From: F1-20-MAGs119 sp964556145
GTDB lineage: Bacteria; Actinomycetota; Acidimicrobiia; Acidimicrobiales; Ilumatobacteraceae
Reading direction: 5' to 3'
Length of the DNA: 40,678 nt
Assembly (NCBI GenBank): GCA_964556145.1
Contig: CAZKVD010000006.1
Span: 1 to 40,678, forward strand
The position numbers and the translations under genes are program-made. The notes beneath the pieces are model-generated. The model searched no databases. It was not told the DNA's origin and worked only from the letters and a program-made list of their open reading frames with translations. Below, one piece after another: positions 7,888 through 15,527 of the stretch; position 1 is the stretch's first letter, and each line of letters starts with the position of its first letter.

Positions 7888-8853
7888 TTATCCATTGCGC
7901 AACATCCACTCGGCGCGCATCGACACCGGAGCATTGTTGACCGTTGTCACAACGCCGTCGGTGAGGAGCTTCAGCATGTGGGCCAGCACGCTGCGTCGTG
8001 CCGGCTTGTGAAGTTCCCGACGAACGTCGACGTACAGGATCTCGACCATCGCCCGAATCGTCGACGGGCCGCGACGGAGCAGCTCGACGATCTGTGTCTC
8101 GCGTTCAAGGCGGTGGGCAAGGTACGCGGCAAGAAACGGAGCCGGGTCACGAACCGGATTGCCATGGGTCGGGTAGAGAATTGCATCGTCACGTGCGATC
8201 AACTTGCGCACCGATGCCATGTAGTCGGCCATGTTGCCGTCTGGCGGTGACACGACGGTTGTGCTCCACCCCATGATGTGGTCTCCGGTGAACAATGCGT
8301 TCTCGACATCCAAGTGCACGCAAAGGTGGTTCGACGTGTGACCGGGCGTGTGAACCGCGGTCAACGTCCAGTCGTCGACGCTGAGAAACGACCGACCGTC
8401 GACGACGGCCACATCGGGAACAAAGTCGAAGTCGGTGTGTTCACGCTCTTCGCCGTCTCCGTGATCTCTGACCTCTTCGTCGATGCCCGGGTCGTCGTCG
8501 AACACCTCGGATGCCCCCGGACGCGGATGCGGACCGATTGCAAACGTTGGCGCCCCCGTCTCCTTGCGCAGCCAGTGGGAAAGCGGCACGTGATCCGAAT
8601 GACAGTGCGTGACGACGATGCCATGGACGGTGCGGCCATCGAGAGCGCGTTCGAGCGCACGCCGATGCGATTCGACCTCCGGGCCCGGATCGATGACGAC
8701 GACATTGTCGTGGCCGATCACGTAGGTGCCGGTTCCCTTGTAGGTGAACTTCGACGGGTTGTCGGCAATGATGCGCGCAACCAACGGCGAGAGTTGCTCG
8801 ACCGAACCGTAGGCAACATTGCCGAGCGGCTCGACGAACGGAATGCCCGCCAC
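7888..8853 (-). CDS. MBL-fold metallo-hydrolase
   Basis: 321 aa. The metallo-beta-lactamase motif THCHSDH (HxHxDH) falls near residues 80-87, VHTPGHTSNHLCV supplies the next metal His, FTGDHIMGW the bridging Asp, and YPTHGNPV the last His. The C-terminal 80 residues form a helical winged-helix-like tail, as in the LACTB2/glyoxalase II-like group. Members hydrolyse thioesters, lactones or RNA phosphodiesters; the substrate cannot be told from sequence. It begins 5 bases after the permease stop, so the two are probably one operon. It lacks a signal peptide. Confidence 0.92.
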   Translation of the reverse strand: MAGIPFVEPLGNVAYGSVEQLSPLVARIIADNPSKFTYKGTGTYVIGHDNVVVIDPGPEVESHRRALERALDGRTVHGIVVTHCHSDHVPLSHWLRKETGAPTFAIGPHPRPGASEVFDDDPGIDEEVRDHGDGEEREHTDFDFVPDVAVVDGRSFLSVDDWTLTAVHTPGHTSNHLCVHLDVENALFTGDHIMGWSTTVVSPPDGNMADYMASVRKLIARDDAILYPTHGNPVRDPAPFLAAYLAHRLERETQIVELLRRGPSTIRAMVEILYVDVRRELHKPARRSVLAHMLKLLTDGVVTTVNNAPVSMRAEWMLRNG

Positions 8854-8858
8854 GTGGG

Positions 8859-9986
8859 TCAGTCCGTCGCTTTGCGGCGGCGTTGCTTCTTTTCGCGTGC
8901 CGGTTGCGGAGTGGTCAACGGGCTGTCGATCACGTCGTGGCGCACACCACGCTCACTTGCAAGGGCCTGCACCATCGCGGCTCCGGGCAGGGCGAGCAAT
9001 GCCCCGATGGGTCCGAGCAATGCGGCTCCGGCAATCGCCGAGCCGAAGGCAAGAGCGGGATGCAGATCCATCGTGCGCGCGGTGATACGCGGCGAGACGA
9101 GGTAGTTCTCGATCTGTTGATACACGATGATGAAGCCGATGACGAAGATCGCCGATGAGGGCTCTTCGATGAAGCTGAGGACGAGCGGCAGGACGCCCGC
9201 AACGTACGTGCCCACCACGGGCATGAACTGCGAAACAAGACCAACCCAGATGGCCATGGCGATTGGCGCCGGCGTGCCGATCGCCTGGAATGCGATCCAA
9301 TGGAAAAAACTCGACACCAACGCCAGCAATGCCCGCGAATACAGATAACCGCCGGTCTTGCTGACGGCAATTTCCCACGCTTCGAGAACCCGCACCTGTC
9401 GCTCGGGCGCCAGACGTGAACAAATGATGCGACGCCACTTGGGACCATCGGCAACGAAGTAGAAGGTAAAGAGAAGTACCGAGAAGATCTGCAGCAAGGC
9501 GCTGAGGGCCTGAACCGAGACGCTGACGACCTTGTCCTGCTGCGAGTCGATGAAACGCTGAACCGGACCGTTCGGATCGGTGATGCTTGCGTTGACTTGC
9601 TGCGGGTCGATGTTCGCGTTGAAATTGCGGTTGATGAAGTCGACCGTTTCATTGACGTACTTCTCACTGTTGCGCAACAAATCGACGAGCTGTGTAGCCA
9701 CGAGTGTTGCGAACAGTGACATGAGTGCAATCGCACCCACGATGACCGACAGAAGAATGGTGATCGTCGCGCGACCCCGCCGCCAGCCACGGGATTCGAG
9801 TTTGTTCACTCCCGGTTCGATGGCCAACGACAGGAAGATCGACACGAGAAGAAGGAGAAGAAGGTTCGTGAGACGGTGGAAGGAATGCCGTGTGGCGACC
9901 ATCAACAGGAAACCACCCCAGAAGATGACCGCTGCCTTCAACATCCAGCGGGTCGAAAGCAGTTTTTCCTCGGCAGGAGACGGCAT
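8859..9986 (-). CDS. AI-2E family transporter/permease
   Basis: About 375 aa membrane protein of the AI-2 exporter (UPF0118/PerM) family. Hydrophobic segments occur near residues 15-60, 65-95, 155-180, 215-245, 250-300 and 305-345, with the soluble segment at about 100-150 that is typical of the family. The family includes the E. coli AI-2 exporter TqsA and Na+/H+ antiporter-like members; substrates of actinobacterial homologues are unknown. The C-terminal tail is basic (REKKQRRRK). The ATG at 9986 is preferred to the upstream GTG at 10007 because a TACGCT -10 element lies 6 nt before it and would otherwise be inside the gene. Confidence 0.9.
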   Translation of the reverse strand: MPSPAEEKLLSTRWMLKAAVIFWGGFLLMVATRHSFHRLTNLLLLLLVSIFLSLAIEPGVNKLESRGWRRGRATITILLSVIVGAIALMSLFATLVATQLVDLLRNSEKYVNETVDFINRNFNANIDPQQVNASITDPNGPVQRFIDSQQDKVVSVSVQALSALLQIFSVLLFTFYFVADGPKWRRIICSRLAPERQVRVLEAWEIAVSKTGGYLYSRALLALVSSFFHWIAFQAIGTPAPIAMAIWVGLVSQFMPVVGTYVAGVLPLVLSFIEEPSSAIFVIGFIIVYQQIENYLVSPRITARTMDLHPALAFGSAIAGAALLGPIGALLALPGAAMVQALASERGVRHDVIDSPLTTPQPAREKKQRRRKATD

Positions 9987-9992
9987 GACCGA

Positions 9993-10002
9993 AGCGTACG
10001 CT
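9993..10002. promoter_or_regulatory. Palindromic bidirectional -10 element
   Basis: AGCGTACGCT is a perfect palindrome that reads TACGCT (a TAnnnT -10) on both strands. Leftward it ends 6 nt before the permease ATG at 9986. Rightward it would start RNA near 10009, 11 nt before the DUF2236 GTG at 10020. Confidence 0.5.
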
Positions 10003-10019
10003 GGCACGATGGGGTCTTG

Positions 10020-10925
10020 GTGAAGTTGGAAATCCCCCCACAGGTCGATTCACAGTTGGCCGGCCTCCGCACGACCATTGGCGATGCGATCCGTTCCCGC
10101 ATCGCCGGGCCCGACGGCAACACCCGCATGTTGGGCTTGATGAACGAAGAGGGCCCCCGGTGGTTCGCCGCCGACAGTCCGATCGTGCGAGTCCACGGCG
10201 ACGCATCGATGTTCATCGGCGGGCTTCGCGCGCTCCTCCTGCAGTCAATGCACCCGCTGGCCATGGCAGGCGTTGCCACCCACTCCGACTACCGCAACGA
10301 CCCGTGGGGCCGTCTTCAGCGCACGGCCGACTTCCTCGCCGCGACAACCTTCGGCACAGCGCGCGCCGCCGAGGAAGCCGTCGCCCGTGTTCGCGCCGTG
10401 CACACTCGAGTACAGGGAACCGCATCCGACGGCCGTGCCTATTCGGCCAATGATCCTCACCTGCTGCGGTGGGTGCACGTTGCCGAAGTCGACAGTTTCC
10501 TGTGTGCACACCAACGATTCGGCGAAAAACCCCTCAACCAAACCGAACGCGACGAGTACGTCGCCGACACCGCCCGTGTTGCGCGCGCACTCGGGGTGCC
10601 CGCTCCTCCCACGTCGGAACAATCACTGCGCGACCAACTGCGCATGTACCGACCCGAAATGCATGCCTCGGACGAAGCCAAGGAAGCCGCGAAATACCTG
10701 GTTCTCACTCCTCCGCTGCCGATGCCGGCACGCATCGGCTATTCGGCCATCGCTGCTGCCGCCATCTCGACCCTGCCGCGCTCGACACGACTCGCCTTGC
10801 GCTTGCCGTATGTTCCCGCAGCCGATGTGCTGGTGGGGCGCCCCCTTGGCGAGGCAGTGACTCGGCTCTTCCGCTGGGTTCTCGTCGAACCCGACGGCGT
10901 CAGGCCGAACGCGAACCCGAGTTGA
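10020..10925 (+). CDS. DUF2236 (MpaB/latex-oxygenase-like) oxygenase family protein
   Basis: 301 aa. It shows DUF2236 features: RVHGDASMFIGGLRALLLQSMHPLAMAGVATHSDYRNDPWGRLQRTADF split around residues 60-108, with a central Met-His-Pro, then a DPHLLRWVHVAEVDSFL segment. Relatives are heme-b oxygenases such as latex clearing protein Lcp and fungal MpaB; the conserved His residues would be heme ligands. The GTG start is supported by GGGG 5 nt upstream. A longer open frame extends to 9876, but that part is antisense to the permease and has no family similarity. Its last 26 bases overlap the amidotransferase gene on the other strand. Confidence 0.87.
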   Translation: MKLEIPPQVDSQLAGLRTTIGDAIRSRIAGPDGNTRMLGLMNEEGPRWFAADSPIVRVHGDASMFIGGLRALLLQSMHPLAMAGVATHSDYRNDPWGRLQRTADFLAATTFGTARAAEEAVARVRAVHTRVQGTASDGRAYSANDPHLLRWVHVAEVDSFLCAHQRFGEKPLNQTERDEYVADTARVARALGVPAPPTSEQSLRDQLRMYRPEMHASDEAKEAAKYLVLTPPLPMPARIGYSAIAAAAISTLPRSTRLALRLPYVPAADVLVGRPLGEAVTRLFRWVLVEPDGVRPNANPS

Positions 10926-11646
10926 AGGCTCCGGCTGCTCGCACGAAAGCGCTGTAGAGCGACTGGTGGGGCGGGTCCTCGTGGGCCGTGTCTTCGGGGT
11001 GCCACTGCACGCCGAGCAACCAGCGATCAGTGTGTTCGACTGCCTCGACCAAACCATCGGATGACCACCCGACTGCGTTCAGTCCATCGCCGAGTTTGTC
11101 GAGGCCCTGGTGATGGAACGATGCACCGCTGATGGTTGTCGTACCGAGTGCCTTGTGGACGCGTGAGCCTTCGCGAATCGTCACGTCGTGAACGGCGAAC
11201 TCGGCACCAGCGGGAAATCCGGACGGACGGTGCTGCGGGCCGGTCGACTCATCGATGTGCTGAATCAATGTTCCACCCATCGCCACGTTGACGAGTTGGA
11301 TTCCGCGGCACACCGCGAGCACCGGAACATTCAGTTCGAGCGCCGCGCGCAACAGGGCGATCTCGAAGTCGTCCTGAAAGCGGTCGACACCGTAGGTGGT
11401 GGGATGCGGCTCTTGTCCGTACAACTCGGGGTCGACATCGGGGCCGCCCATCAACAACAGTCCGTCGAAACGGCGCACCAGGTCGACGGCAACGTCGTGG
11501 GCCATGTGTTGAGGCGTCACCACAACGGGCTCGCCACCACCACGCAGGACCGATTCCATGTAACGACGACCGGCGAACGCAACCGAGTCACGGGATACCC
11601 GGCCCGCAACAGCGGTGCGACCGGCGACGGCAATCAACGGGGACAT
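10900..11646 (-). CDS. Class I glutamine amidotransferase-like hydrolase (peptidase C26, PuuD-like)
   Basis: 248 aa. The catalytic triad of gamma-glutamyl-gamma-aminobutyrate hydrolases is visible: nucleophile Cys113 in LAVCRGIQ, and His216 and Glu218 in GVQWHPED. The GLLLMGGPDVDPELYG loop near residue 70 is also typical of PuuD-like enzymes, which cleave gamma-glutamyl amides during polyamine use. The ATG at 11646 lies 5 bases after the stop of the DNA glycosylase gene. It is therefore the last gene of a cyclophilin-glycosylase-amidase operon. No polyamine genes are present nearby, so the substrate is uncertain. Confidence 0.92.
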   Translation of the reverse strand: MSPLIAVAGRTAVAGRVSRDSVAFAGRRYMESVLRGGGEPVVVTPQHMAHDVAVDLVRRFDGLLLMGGPDVDPELYGQEPHPTTYGVDRFQDDFEIALLRAALELNVPVLAVCRGIQLVNVAMGGTLIQHIDESTGPQHRPSGFPAGAEFAVHDVTIREGSRVHKALGTTTISGASFHHQGLDKLGDGLNAVGWSSDGLVEAVEHTDRWLLGVQWHPEDTAHEDPPHQSLYSAFVRAAGAFNSGSRSA

Positions 11647-11651
11647 GGCCT

Positions 11652-12869
11652 TCACGCTACCGATCGGCGCAATTCCCGTGCGAGCGAGCCGCGTGGTGCA
11701 ACGTCGAGCGCGGAAAGTCCCAACCAATCGGCCATGAGGACAAGTTCCGAGTGCGCGCCGCGGGCAATGTCACCGACATTCCTCTTCTCACCGGGCTCGA
11801 TGTGACTGGCTTGGACGCGCAACACTGAAGCTTGTCGGTCGGCCTTCAGGTCGAAGCGCCCGACAAGACGACCGTTGTGCAGAAACGGCAACACGTAGTA
11901 GCCGTACTTCCGCCGTGGCGCGGGGGTGTAGATCTCGATTCGATATTCGAAGGCAAAGAGTCGTTCGATTCGTGGCCTGCACCACACGAGCGAATCAAAC
12001 GGCGACAACAATGCCGATGCACGTGTCACGGCATGCGACACCGAAGGAATCTTTGCGCCATCTTCGAGGTATCCCGCTTTGTCCCACCCTTCGACCCGAA
12101 CCTCGCGCACGGTTTTCATTTCGATCAACTCACGAAGTCGGACCGTGACGACTGCCGACTTGAGGTGGAAGTAGTCGGCGATGTCACTCACCGTTCCCAC
12201 ACCGAGATGACGCACTGCCCGACGAACAAGTTCGCGCTGCGCGTCATCGGCCGTTATTGATGAATTCAGGTACTGGGCAGGGATCATGCGTTCGGGCAGG
12301 TCGTACATCCGCGCAAAATCGCTGTCGCGACGTCGTGCGGTGACATCGCCCGTCCAGAACAGGTACTCGAGCGCGATCTTCGCATCGTCCCAGTCCCACC
12401 ATGCACCCTTCGGACCCGTGCGTGTCGACAGCTCACCTGCCGCCACCGGCCCGTTGTGAGCAACGTGATCAAGAACCTTTTTCACGAAGGTGCGGTTCGA
12501 CTTCGCGAACTCGGCGACACCACCCCACATCGCACCGTTGCGTGCAGCGTCCATCTTCCAACGGAACAAGCCGTACATCTCGACGGGAATGTGGGAAGCC
12601 GCGTGCCCCCAGTATTCGAAGAGCTTGTCTCGCGAGTGCGCAACGGGAATGAGGTCGCGCCTGTGCCGACCCAACCGCGCAAACAACGGAAGTTCCTGGC
12701 TGCGCGCGAGAACGTTCACCGAGTCGATCTGGATGAGACCGACTTTGTCGAAGACGGTGTCGAGATGTCGTTGCGTCGGGACGCCACCCGTGGGCCGCGC
12801 GCCAAAACCCTGTGCGTACAGTGCAAGGCGACGCGCGTCGTCAATTGTGAGTGCGTCGCGCGTGCGCAC
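11652..12869 (-). CDS. ycaQ: YcaQ/AlkX-type winged-helix DNA glycosylase
   Basis: 405 aa, the normal length of the HTH_42/YcaQ family, which unhooks interstrand crosslinks and removes bulky alkylated bases. The segment VGLIQIDSVNVLARSQE near residues 48-64 contains QID, matching the QxD catalytic motif described for the YcaQ/AlkX branch rather than the QxQ of AlkZ. Further family features are the YWGHAASHIP segment near 90, a DNA-binding winged helix near 215-270, and SPFDSLVW near 290. The GTG start lies 9 bases downstream of the cyclophilin stop, so it is co-transcribed with it. Confidence 0.88.
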   Translation of the reverse strand: MRTRDALTIDDARRLALYAQGFGARPTGGVPTQRHLDTVFDKVGLIQIDSVNVLARSQELPLFARLGRHRRDLIPVAHSRDKLFEYWGHAASHIPVEMYGLFRWKMDAARNGAMWGGVAEFAKSNRTFVKKVLDHVAHNGPVAAGELSTRTGPKGAWWDWDDAKIALEYLFWTGDVTARRRDSDFARMYDLPERMIPAQYLNSSITADDAQRELVRRAVRHLGVGTVSDIADYFHLKSAVVTVRLRELIEMKTVREVRVEGWDKAGYLEDGAKIPSVSHAVTRASALLSPFDSLVWCRPRIERLFAFEYRIEIYTPAPRRKYGYYVLPFLHNGRLVGRFDLKADRQASVLRVQASHIEPGEKRNVGDIARGAHSELVLMADWLGLSALDVAPRGSLARELRRSVA

Positions 12870-12878
12870 CGCGAATCT

Positions 12879-13436
12879 TCAGTCGGCGACGGTGATGGTG
12901 ACCGAATTGATGACCACGTCGGTCTTCGGGCGATCTCCTGCAGCCGTTGGAACGTTCTGCATTGCTTCGACCACTTCGAGTCCCTTGACGACCTGACCGA
13001 AAAGTGCGTATGCGGGCGGCAAACGACAGCCGTCGGGGCCCGAGATGATGAAGAACTGCGAACCGTTGGTGTTCGGCCCCGCATTCGCCATGGCGAACGA
13101 GCCGATCTTGTACTCGCCGGCCTTCGGCAATTCGTCGTCGAAGCGGTAACCGGGGCCACCACGACCCGTACCCGTGGGATCGCCGCCCTGGCACACGAAG
13201 CCGTTGATGATGCGGTGGAAGATGATGCCGTCGAAATAATGGTTGAGGGCGAGGAAGACGAAGCTGTTGACGGTCTTCGGCGCCTTGATGGGATCGAGTG
13301 CGATCACCATGGTTCCCATCGAGGTGTCCATCGTTGCCGTGTAGCGCTTGGCCGGGTCGATACCCATCTCGGGGTACTCGGCAAACTGCTGCTGCTTGGG
13401 TGCGGATCCGTCGAAGGGAGGAAAGGGAGAGGCCAT
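12879..13436 (-). CDS. Cyclophilin-type peptidyl-prolyl cis-trans isomerase
   Basis: 185 aa single-domain cyclophilin that catalyses proline isomerisation in protein folding. The core runs from about residue 35, with FHRIINGFVCQGGDPTGTG near 84-102 (catalytic FHR), GSFAMANAGPNTNGSQFFI near 133-151, and ALFGQVVKGLEVV near 160. The N-terminal 25 residues are not a signal peptide, so it is probably cytoplasmic. Its ATG overlaps, on the opposite strand, an ATG of the DksA-like gene. TAGCGT 7 nt upstream suggests a leaderless mRNA. Confidence 0.95.
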   Translation of the reverse strand: MASPFPPFDGSAPKQQQFAEYPEMGIDPAKRYTATMDTSMGTMVIALDPIKAPKTVNSFVFLALNHYFDGIIFHRIINGFVCQGGDPTGTGRGGPGYRFDDELPKAGEYKIGSFAMANAGPNTNGSQFFIISGPDGCRLPPAYALFGQVVKGLEVVEAMQNVPTAAGDRPKTDVVINSVTITVAD

Positions 13437-13443
13437 GCGCGAG

Positions 13444-13449
13444 ACGCTA
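13444..13449 (-). promoter_or_regulatory. -10 element TAGCGT, leaderless start of the cyclophilin operon
   Basis: On the minus strand TAGCGT is followed by 7 nt and then the ATG at 13436, with no Shine-Dalgarno sequence. Confidence 0.55.
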
Positions 13450-13455
13450 TCTGCC

Positions 13456-13461
13456 TATGCT
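13456..13461 (+). promoter_or_regulatory. -10 element TATGCT, leaderless start of the DksA-like gene
   Basis: TATGCT is followed by 6 nt and then GTG at 13468. It lies 7 bp from the divergent cyclophilin -10, so the two promoters are nearly back to back. Confidence 0.55.
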
Positions 13462-13467
13462 GTCGAC

Positions 13468-13644
13468 GTGAGCAACCAAGAGCCGGTCATCCCGAACCTC
13501 GACGAGATCGAACAAGATTTGGCCGACGTCGAAACCGCTCTCGCCCGACTCGAGGCAGGCACCTACTGGACCGACGAGGTCACCGGGCAGCAGCTGTCCG
13601 ACGAGGTGCTGGCACAGCACCCCACCGCACGCCGCGCGGTCTAG
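13468..13644 (+). CDS. Small DksA/TraR-like protein lacking the zinc cysteines
   Basis: 58 aa from the GTG at 13468, or 69 aa if the ATG at 13435 is used. The sequence IEQDLADVETALARLEAGTYW followed by DEVTGQQLSDEVLAQHPTARRAV (the two parts joined by T) aligns by eye with the C-terminal part of DksA/TraR proteins: a helix ending in ALxRLxxGTYG, then CxxCGxxIxxxRLxAxPxAxxC. All four cysteine positions are replaced by other residues. DksA-type proteins bind RNA polymerase; whether this one does is unknown. The GTG start is chosen for its -10 element 6 nt upstream. The ATG at 13435 does have purine-rich sequence before it, but that lies inside the cyclophilin gene. Confidence 0.7.
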   Translation: MSNQEPVIPNLDEIEQDLADVETALARLEAGTYWTDEVTGQQLSDEVLAQHPTARRAV

Positions 13645-13645
13645 T

Positions 13646-14479
13646 TCAGTTCCGCTCGCGCAGGTTGGCGAACAACCGCAGCAGCTCGAGGTAGAGCCAC
13701 ACCAGCGTCACCAGAATGCCGAGACCCGCGTACCACTCCATGTGCTTGGGAAGGCCGTTGCGCTCGCCCTGTTCGATGAAGTCGAAGTCGAGGGCCAGAT
13801 TCATCGCGGCAAGACCGGCCGCAAAGAGGCTGATCCCGATTCCGAGCAGACTGCCGTTCGACAGGAACGACACCTCGGCGCCGAAGAGACGGAACAACAG
13901 GGCAATTCCGTAGAACACCATCAGGCCCAGGGTCGCGCCGACGACAGTGCGACGGAACTTGTCGTTCACGCGGATGATGCCCGTGCGGTACAGAACCAGC
14001 ATGACCACGAAGACACCGGCCGTGGCCCCGACGGCCTGCAGAACGATGCCCTCGTATTCGATGTTGTACGCATGAGAAATCGCACCGATTGCCGCGCCTT
14101 CTGCGAGTGCGTACACGGGCGCAAGAAAGCGCGCCATGTTCGGCTTGAACATCGCAACAATCGCACACACGAATGCCACCAGAACTGCGGCAATCACCCA
14201 ACCGGGAAACTGAATCTGTCCGGGTGCGGGCTCGTTGACCGCGCTCCAACCGAACGTCGCTGCCGCAAGCAGCAACGCCATCAACACCAGCGTTGCGCTG
14301 ACCGCGCCACTGGCCGTCATTCGCGCCGTCGAAACCCACGGGCTGACCGGGCCGTCGGTGGCGGGCGGAGCCCAGGTACCCGACTGTGCCCTACCGGCAT
14401 CGGCCTCGGAAGCGGCCCATCCCGAGCCTCCCGAAGCGTTCTTTTCGAGGACTTTGTCGTTGAGAAGGGGGTTTGCCAT
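13646..14479 (-). CDS. Bax inhibitor-1/YccA family membrane protein
   Basis: 277 aa. After about 55 hydrophilic residues come seven hydrophobic segments (near residues 60-82, 92-112, 118-135, 145-165, 175-195, 200-225 and 250-270), the layout of BI-1/YccA proteins. A conserved acidic region occurs in the C-terminal helices (LALDFDFIEQGERNG). The family forms pH-sensitive Ca2+ leak channels in some bacteria, and YccA modulates FtsH. The actinobacterial long-N-terminus variant is uncharacterised. The stop lies 1 base from the stop of the convergent DksA-like gene. TAACTT 7 nt before the ATG suggests a leaderless mRNA. Confidence 0.9.
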   Translation of the reverse strand: MANPLLNDKVLEKNASGGSGWAASEADAGRAQSGTWAPPATDGPVSPWVSTARMTASGAVSATLVLMALLLAAATFGWSAVNEPAPGQIQFPGWVIAAVLVAFVCAIVAMFKPNMARFLAPVYALAEGAAIGAISHAYNIEYEGIVLQAVGATAGVFVVMLVLYRTGIIRVNDKFRRTVVGATLGLMVFYGIALLFRLFGAEVSFLSNGSLLGIGISLFAAGLAAMNLALDFDFIEQGERNGLPKHMEWYAGLGILVTLVWLYLELLRLFANLRERN

Positions 14480-14486
14480 ACGGCGA

Positions 14487-14492
14487 AAGTTA
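14487..14492 (-). promoter_or_regulatory. -10 element TAACTT, leaderless start of the BI-1 gene
   Basis: On the minus strand TAACTT is followed by 7 nt and then the ATG at 14479. Confidence 0.55.
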
Positions 14493-14541
14493 CCGAATTC
14501 GCACAGAGTTTTGGAGACCCTCCGATTGTTCGAAACGGAGG

Positions 14542-14569
14542 TTGTGCAAAGTGGGCGCGTCGGTATCGT
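14542..14569 (+). promoter_or_regulatory. Putative sigma-factor gene promoter
   Basis: TTGTGC (14542-14547), a 16-bp spacer, then TATCGT (14564-14569). Transcription would begin about 14576, within 3 nt of the ATG at 14579. Confidence 0.45.
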
Positions 14570-14578
14570 ATGGCGCGT

Positions 14579-15517
14579 ATGGCGAAGGACCGGGTGGATC
14601 GCGACGAAGAAGACCTCGTCAGGCTGTATCTCACCGACATCGGTCAGTACGCACTTCTCACCAAGGATGACGAAGTCCGACTCGCCAAGGCAATCGAGGC
14701 CGGCAAAGAGGCGCAAGCCGATCTTGCCGCCAATGAAAAGTCGTTGACGCCGACAAAGAAGCGCGAACTGCGTCGCATCGCCAAGGAAGGCGAAACCGCC
14801 GAGCGTGCCTTCGTTCAGTCGAACCTGCGTCTCGTCGTGTCGATCGCAAAGAAGTACCAGGCATCAGGCCTGCCGCTTCTCGACCTCATCCAAGAGGGCA
14901 ACCTCGGCCTCATGCACGCCGTCGAAAAGTTCGACTGGCGCAAGGGCTTCAAGTTCTCCACCTACGCAACGTGGTGGATTCGTCAGGCAATCACGCGCGG
15001 TGTGGCCAACGCAGGCCGCACCATTCGCCTGCCAGTCCATGCCGGCGACACCCTCGCTCGCTTGCAAAAGGCACGCTCACGACTCGAGCTCAAGTACGGC
15101 CGTCCGGCCACGCTTGCCGAGCTCGCCAAAGAAGTCGAGATGCCTGAAGACAAGGTCACCGAGGCGCTCCGCTTTGCCGCCGAGCCGCTTTCGTTGTCCG
15201 AGCCACTGCGCGAAGACGGTGATGCCGAGCTCGGTGACGTCGTCGAAGACCGCTCGGCCGAATCACCCTTCGAGGTCGCGGCCACTGCGTTGCTGCCCGA
15301 AGAGATTCAGCGTCTCCTCGCTCCGCTCGACGAGCGCGAACGCGAAATTCTGAAACTGCGTTTCGGCCTCGATCGTGGCGAACCCCGCACGCTCGAAGAA
15401 GTCGGCGAACACTTCAACCTCACCCGCGAGCGCATTCGCCAAATCGAAGCGCGTGCAATGAGCAAGCTGCGCCACCCGTCGAGCGACACCGGCGCGCGCG
15501 ACCTTCTCGCCGTCTGA
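14579..15517 (+). CDS. RNA polymerase sigma factor, sigma-70 family group 2 (SigB/HrdB-like)
   Basis: 312 aa with a complete sigma-70 core. Region 1.2 (DLVRLYLTDIGQYALLT) starts near residue 10. Region 2 contains LRLVVSIAKKYQ, LLDLIQEGNLGLMHAVEKFD and FSTYATWWIRQAI (promoter melting and -10 recognition, about 85-145). Region 3 is near 150-230. Region 4 has ERIRQIEARAMSKL at the end (-35 recognition). It lacks the long acidic N-terminus of the primary factor, as expected for a group 2 alternative factor. Two in-frame ATGs exist at 14570 and 14579; the second fits the promoter position better. Confidence 0.93.
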   Translation: MAKDRVDRDEEDLVRLYLTDIGQYALLTKDDEVRLAKAIEAGKEAQADLAANEKSLTPTKKRELRRIAKEGETAERAFVQSNLRLVVSIAKKYQASGLPLLDLIQEGNLGLMHAVEKFDWRKGFKFSTYATWWIRQAITRGVANAGRTIRLPVHAGDTLARLQKARSRLELKYGRPATLAELAKEVEMPEDKVTEALRFAAEPLSLSEPLREDGDAELGDVVEDRSAESPFEVAATALLPEEIQRLLAPLDEREREILKLRFGLDRGEPRTLEEVGEHFNLTRERIRQIEARAMSKLRHPSSDTGARDLLAV

Positions 15518-15527
15518 TTGTTCCGCG

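Noticed and set aside
12456..13694. 412-codon plus-strand frame
   Set aside because: Antisense to the glycosylase and cyclophilin genes, and its composition is a mirror of theirs.
13742..15517. 591-codon plus-strand frame upstream of the sigma factor
   Set aside because: The part before 14570 is antisense to the BI-1 gene and has no domain; the sigma-70 family begins at region 1.2 just after 14579.
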